This document shows, piece after piece, positions 58,758 through 64,000 of a stretch of DNA of 64,000 bases (within the stretch, counting starts at the first letter, position 1; the number at the start of each line of letters is the position of its first letter). Below the pieces are notes generated by a model. It had not been told where the DNA came from, made no database searches, and saw only the letters and a list, made by a program, of their open reading frames with translations. Position numbers and translations under genes: made by a program. This DNA is from Hypoxylon rubiginosum (Eukaryota > Ascomycota > Sordariomycetes > Xylariales > Hypoxylaceae). Location: contig CADCXA010000027.1 in the NCBI GenBank assembly GCA_902806565.1, positions 62,001-126,000 on the forward strand. The letters are read 5' to 3'.

Positions 58758-60033
58758 CGACGCACGGAAACGGTATCACGTCTTAGAATTGGCGTAGGCT
58801 TGAGCTCGAGCTCGATACCGACTCACAAGATGAGATTAGGAAGGAAGGGGGTTTTTAGAAAAAGGGACCGAGACAAACTGCATTACACACGCATTTGCAT
58901 TGAGCACAGCATTCTGACACGGTCATCGGAAAAGTCCATATCAGAGGGCTAGATGGTTCTATTATATTAGCCTATTATTAGCTGGGCAAGGCGGATACAT
59001 TTGGGTTGTTTTAAAGGGATCCAGGGTGTCTATAGGCGTTCTTTTTCTTCCCGGGATTACACAGCATGGCTTTTTCTTTTTCTTTTTTCTTTTTTGGATT
59101 CTAGTTTCCAGCGACACGAGAGCATTGCAACAACAACGACTGGATCATAGAGGAGGGACCAGGAATTGGGAAGACTTATTCGGGGGGAAGGGGGACTTAA
59201 AAGAGTTACCCGTTAGCGAAAAAGCTGCGTCGACGAATATGGATATTGTACAGTAACGGATGATGATCGAATACAGAAGGGGACGCTGCTTGGGGAGTGA
59301 TAACCGTATGATAGCGAACACTAAACAGGTACATACACCTGCTCGCCAACACGGAGCAGAGATAGATGCAATTAACACATACTGCATTCGAACTGTCTTG
59401 TTTCTCGAAACTACGTGATATGATCTGTTATATTACATTCGTTACCTGCTAACCGTAACAGATAACTTTAATCCCCCTTGCACCCCTTAGTCCGATGTAT
59501 GAGAGAAAAGGCTATTTTAACATTACCATATACAACTAGATCCGTAGGCTTCTACCGGCTGTGTTGTAAATGCCTAAGCGCGTCGAGGTACGTCAAGCTT
59601 ATAGATTCAGTACATTCTTCTATACTACCATGTAGGTACCTAGGTAGACAGACAACTATGATTGCGGTAGACTAGTAATTGTATCATATATACTATCGAT
59701 TTGTCTTTAGTCGTCGCAAGCATAATAACAAGCAGTTTATAGTCTATACAACCAGAATCACTACCTACCAAGGTAGGCACGGAGGTCAGTCATAATTAGA
59801 TAACACAAACGGATTATCTCATAATAGCAAGCAAGATCTTGATTTATAGACCTTCGCCTCGCTCCATCTCTAGGATAGGTATTGTACACTTTACATAGTA
59901 ACTCGGCATTGGCCGTATCGTCCTCATCCCCAGTGTTTGACCAAGCCGGAATTTCCGTAATAGTAAGAGGGTAGTAATAACGCGCAGCACACGATGCGGT
60001 TGAGAGCGCCTCCCATTTCCGGCATCCGCCGGC
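58758..60033. other. convergent intergenic region between the phosphatase and rpt6
   Basis: 1.3 kb with no supportable gene. A cluster of GTAGGTACCTAGGTAG-type motifs lies at 59633-59648 and 59763-59778. Confidence 0.6.
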
Positions 60034-61261
60034 TTATTTCCAGAATTTCTGGAGCGAGACCTCCTTGTCATCATGCTTGTTGAGAATCTTGGCCGTAGCC
60101 AGCTCGAAATCCTCCTGCGTAACGTGCACCCTTCGTTCACGGAGGGCGTACATGCCGGCCTCGGTACAGACACCCTTCAACTCGGCACCGGAGCAGCCGT
60201 TCATCTTCTCGGCGATCTTGGTTAGGTTGATACCTCTGGTAAGATTCATCTTGCGGCTGTGGATGCGCAGAATATCGGCTCTGGCTTCGACGGACGGCGG
60301 GGGGAACTCGATTTTTCGATCGATACGGCCGGGTCGGAGAAGGGCAGGATCTAAGATGTCAAGTCGATTCGTGGCCATGATGACCTTGATGTTCTTGGTG
60401 GGCTCGAAACCGTCCAGCTGGTTGAGAAGCTCCAACATGGTCCGTTGTACTTCCGAGTCACCGCCCGATGAACCTTCCACTCGCGATGAACCAATCGAAT
60501 CGATTTCGTCCATGAAGATGATTGACGGGGCATGTTCTCGGGCCATTACGAACAACTCGCGAACCATACGGGATCCTTCTCCTATGTACTTCTGCACAAG
60601 TTCTGAGCCGGAAACTCGGATGAACTTGCAGTCGGTGTGGTGGGCAACGGCTCTGGCCAGCAACGTCTTTCCGGTTCCGGGAGGACCGTAAAGGAGTACA
60701 CCCTTCGGTTGGGCGATACCAAGGGATTCGAACAGTTCAGGGTGCTTCAAGCCGAGTTCGATAACCTCCTTGATTTCCTTGATCTGTTGATCTAAACCAC
60801 CAATCATATCGTACGTACTGTCGGGTACCTTTTCTACCATCATGAGAGATACGAGGGGGTCGACGGAGGATGGGAGGATCTTCTCAAGCTTGTACGAGTC
60901 GGACAGGAGCGTAACTCGTTTGCCGACGGTAAGCTTGGCTATTTCGACCGAGTCCGATACGTCGACAACTGCAAATAGTAAGCTACTACAAATATCTCAA
61001 GCGATTGTCGATGTCCAGATACGCACCATATTTGCCTTCCGGGTGTACCTTGACTAACACCTTCTTGGTTCCCATCACCTTTACTACCTCACCAACATAC
61101 GACCCAGGTTGCTGCAGGAGACCTAGCTCCTCTCGCAGTAGCCGCACTCTAGAGTTGTAATCATTGCGTTGAGCTTCTAGACGTCGAAGAACAGCTTGAC
61201 CCTTGAGGATCTCGAGCTTCATAGCCTCGATCTTGTTGTGATAGTAGTTGTCGAGCGCCAT
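60034..61261 (-). CDS. rpt6: 26S proteasome regulatory ATPase subunit Rpt6
   Basis: Model complement join(61261..61027, 60968..60034), 389 residues, exactly the usual Rpt6 length. One of six AAA+ ATPases forming the ring that unfolds and threads ubiquitinated substrates into the 20S core. The 58-bp intron (donor GTGCGT, acceptor TTTGCAG) splits the first Val codon of [14 protein letters not shown]. Visible features: N-terminal coiled coil ([22 protein letters not shown], about 25-46), OB-fold region to about 120, Walker A GPPGTGKT at 173-180, Walker B IIFMDEID at 228-235, the ATNRLD sensor-1 motif, arginine-finger region [13 protein letters not shown], and the C-terminal tail SLQKFWK, typical of Rpt6. 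The start [18 protein letters not shown] matches fungal orthologues. It is divergent from the ion-exchanger gene. All functional motifs are intact. Confidence 0.97.
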
Positions 61262-62775
61262 GGCTGCTTGAGCTCCTTCGAGAGAGAGAAATGGGTATTG
61301 ATCTAATGCGTCGCAGGTCGGGCGTGATTAAGATTACGGAGGAGGATGGATGGAAATATCGGGCGATAGCTCGGACGTGGACAGTAAATGATGAATGGTA
61401 GTAAAGTTGGCAGGCGGCGGACACTGATGATGAGGCTAAAAGATGCGCCAATGGTGAGCCCGGGACAAGGGTACCTTAGGTAAGCTTCAAGCTCAAAACC
61501 GATGCCACCTGGGCAGGCAGTTCAACACTAACGCGTTCCGGAGCCACGGCGATTCTAAAATTCCGATATTGCAGCTGCCCAAGATTTAAACCACGTCCGG
61601 GCCAAGCAGGTGCATTGACTTGGTTAGATAAGCTCATATGGTTATACGCATCAATTACGTAGCCGCTTCGAAGAGCTTCCAGATTATTTCAAGCACGTTT
61701 GAGCGAACAAGTTAAGCAGATAGGTATCTAGGTAACTACTTTACTCAAATTCAAATCCTATAACTTACCTCTTAATATTTTGTATTTTAGGTACTTTCTT
61801 TACCGTCTTATTGAACTCCTAGCGAAACTACCAAAGTCTACCTAAGCAGGTAGTTATAGTACTCGATAAAGCAGTTGCAATTTCGAATGTTTCTCGACAC
61901 ACGCGGCTGTCCACAAAAGCGAATGTCATACTAGCAGGGGTTCGCCAATGTTGCAGCGCCAACATCCGTTTTAAGGAAGGAATATCACATTTTATACCCC
62001 ATAGGCGGGAACCGGGTCCCAATAGCTCACTGTAACTGCCCTGCAGCCTCCCTGTAGCTTCCAACGATAAACTGTTCCTCCAGGCGGGATTAGTCGACAA
62101 GGGTGCGCTAAAACATTGTCCACTCACACTGTAAATAATCACGAGGAATAATCACGACTCGGCACTGGACCGTGGACTGGACCTCATTCCATCTCCAGTA
62201 ATAAACTGCTTTTCTAGCGTCAACTCTGAGCATGTGCTACCTTCGCGATAGTCATGCCCGATGCCATGTGTGAGATCTGACAGTTCCATGGTTTTGACAG
62301 TCGGAAAGCTGCCTCCTTTTTTTTTCTAATTCTTTTTTTTCTTCTCTCTCTAACCTATTGCAACCTATCCTAATTTCTTCTTGTCTTGACCTACCCTAAA
62401 TTAAAGCAGCCCGTAATAAAGGTTGCTTGTCTCTGGCCATCTCCGACTTGTTTATCGCTTTGAAGATCTCCGCATCAGGTTTTTGTTCGCGAGACATGCT
62501 ACAGTAACATAGCAGCAACATACAGTACGCTAGACCTGCAGCCAACAGCGTGCGACGACATACAATACGCACTCATCGCATCCCCTCCAACTTCGGCCAG
62601 TTCTACTTGTTGTTCCGCTTTTGTTTCTTATCCCAAGTCCAGAGCTAAAACGGATATATACTACGCTGCGTTCGCATATCTTTGTCTTAGTGACACAAAC
62701 TCTTCATATGCGCTCCAGCTAGTTTAACAAGTATTCTTCGTTGGCGGTGGTGGTCTCACGTATCCTCTGTTAGCG
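61262..62775. promoter_or_regulatory. divergent region between rpt6 and the cation/proton exchanger gene
   Basis: 1.5 kb with no supportable gene. A GGTGGCA sequence on the rpt6 strand at 61503-61509, about 245 bp upstream of the rpt6 ATG, partly matches the proteasome-associated element GGTGGCAAA known from yeasts. The CT-rich stretch at 62310-62390 is probably leader or promoter of the rightward gene. GTAGGTA-like motifs occur at 61722-61735 and 61837-61854. Confidence 0.55.
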
Positions 62776-64000
62776 ATGGATCCCCATTCGCAGGACGGCG
62801 ATGGCTCTACTACTCCTTCGCCGACGGATACGCGACAGCAGCCTATTCGACGCGAAACCAGGGAGTATAGAAACGTGGACGTGCTTCCAGAGAGTTACCA
62901 GTCGACTGAGACCGTGCGGAGAAGAACAGACCAATCTTATGGTACGTCGCTACTCTTTTATCATCCATTCCCTACCTCCTAGCCACGCTTGCCTCCATAT
63001 AACCTATTTACTTAAACTTAATTCCGACTCCAACGGGGGTTGGTCATGTCATGTCAGCGCTCCATTAGCAGCGAACCAGGCTAACCTGACTCCATGACCA
63101 GGCACACTTCAAACTCCACCGCCGCCCACGAGCATGAGTGGTGGTACCCCGTACCTAGGGGAGTCAACTGCCCACGACCGATCCCACTCCAAGGCCGGAT
63201 CTCAGCAACCCCGTTCTCCCTTACTAGGACCAGACCGAGACCGTGGCCGGCAGCGTCCTAAGAAGCCTGCCATGCCTCGCAGAGCCTCTTCGAACACCCT
63301 AGCTCCGCATCGCGGAGAGTTCTTCTCGACAGATGATGACATTACCGAGGTGGAAAGCGGTGCTGTTGAGCGACAGGCTTTCTCCCCTATACCGTCGTAC
63401 AGCAATGAGTCGGTGAGGCCGGTATCTACATTACGACGGCGAAGCATGGCCCCACCGGCTTTGTCTCGGGTACACTCGAGCCGTAGCAACGGTCCCGACG
63501 ACGAGGGTATTGAAGAGCGGTTAGAAGAAGAGGAGGAGGAGGAGGAGGAGCAAGAAGAAGAACACCTACCGTCCCAACCCCACGACGAGGGAATGTTGCA
63601 AGATGTCCCCCCCGACTCCGGTATTCTTGATGAAGAAGAAGATGATGATGTCAGCGACGCTGAGAGCTTCACCTTGAAGGATCGTCAACAAGCCATCAAC
63701 GAGACGCATCCATTCGGTATTAGGATCTGGAAGCCAGCGCTGTACAAGAAAGATCGATCAGTCCAGAAGACTGCCGAGGGTGATATTCATTCCTCGCCCG
63801 GCGGCAGAGTTAGTCGATGGCTGCTCTTTTTTAATATTATCTGGACCTTAGCCTTCGGTTGGTGGATGGCTTTGTTTGCTGCTCTTGGTGCAACGGCCTG
63901 CTTCATTTTCGCAGCCGCCCCTAGTGGTAGGGAATACGGGCGCGTACTCTGGGGCTTGGCCGGATATCTCTTCTACCCCTTCGGGAAGTTTGTTCGGCTT
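62776..64000 (+). CDS. Vnx1-type vacuolar cation/proton exchanger, N-terminal part (right edge)
   Basis: Partial model join(62776..62941, 63102..>64000), 355 residues seen. Donor GTACGT, branch CTAAC, acceptor ACCAG; the split Gly codon keeps the frame, which is open to the window end. The first 240 residues are a hydrophilic cytosolic tail with Pro, Ser and Arg, then a Glu run (E-rich, about 190-205). After ETHPFGIRIWKPALYKK comes the YccF-like (DUF307) membrane segment characteristic of Vnx1-class exchangers: RWLLFFNIIWTLAFGWWMALFAALGATACFIF, then YGRVLWGLAGYLFYPFGKFV. Vnx1 in yeast is a low-affinity vacuolar Na+/K+ and H+ exchanger of the CAX family; the transport domains themselves would lie beyond the window. 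The assignment rests on this N-terminal signature. The first ATG is chosen because it opens the only frame that splices into the conserved part. Confidence 0.85.

Overview
The window is nuclear DNA of a filamentous ascomycete (Pezizomycotina, probably a sordariomycete). The evidence is short GT-AG introns with CTAAC/CTGAC-type branch sites, C-rich third codon positions, pyrimidine-rich 5' leaders, fungus-specific families (Prm1, Pex14/17, Cdc11/Nud1, DUF4470, Gag1-like clamp), and a 14-kb A+T block that looks like the product of repeat-induced point mutation (RIP). I see no plasmid, phage, CRISPR, rRNA or convincing tRNA.

Layout, left to right. (1) 1-15130, gene-bearing: the 3' end of a coiled-coil protein gene; a four-exon DUF4470 gene; the plasma-membrane fusion gene prm1; a Pex14-type peroxin read leftwards, followed in frame by a second open frame ending in SRL; and the INO80-complex gene ies2, whose two introns both appear to be GC-AG. 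(2) 15361-29520: an extremely A+T-rich, CpA/TpG-poor block with no credible gene, holding degenerate tandem repeats. It begins about 230 bp after the ies2 stop. (3) 29521-37502: sparse DNA with two lineage-specific-looking acidic protein genes, one carrying a 54-bp coding minisatellite, the other with an ambiguous first-exon frame. (4) 37503-50000: a Gag1-like clamp protein; a 1,841-residue Cdc11/Nud1 scaffold read leftwards; and a divergent 1,062-residue conserved fungal protein with repeated SPW motifs. (5) 49982-55794: 5.8 kb without a supportable gene. (6) 55795-64000: a rhodanese plus tyrosine-phosphatase gene with short upstream ORFs, rpt6 of the 26S proteasome read leftwards, and the 5' end of a Vnx1-type cation/proton exchanger running off the right edge.

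The genes are ordinary housekeeping and signalling loci in unrelated pathways: cell fusion, peroxisome import, chromatin remodelling, septation and mitotic exit, MAPK-type dephosphorylation, proteolysis and vacuolar ion exchange. I see no biosynthetic cluster. The points most worth following are the in-frame SRL-ending extension behind the Pex14/17 TAG stop, the paired GC-AG introns in ies2, the sharp edge and internal repeats of the A+T block, and the unusual small genes beside it. All exon joins were inferred by eye from splice consensus, reading-frame closure and family similarity; no transcript evidence was available.
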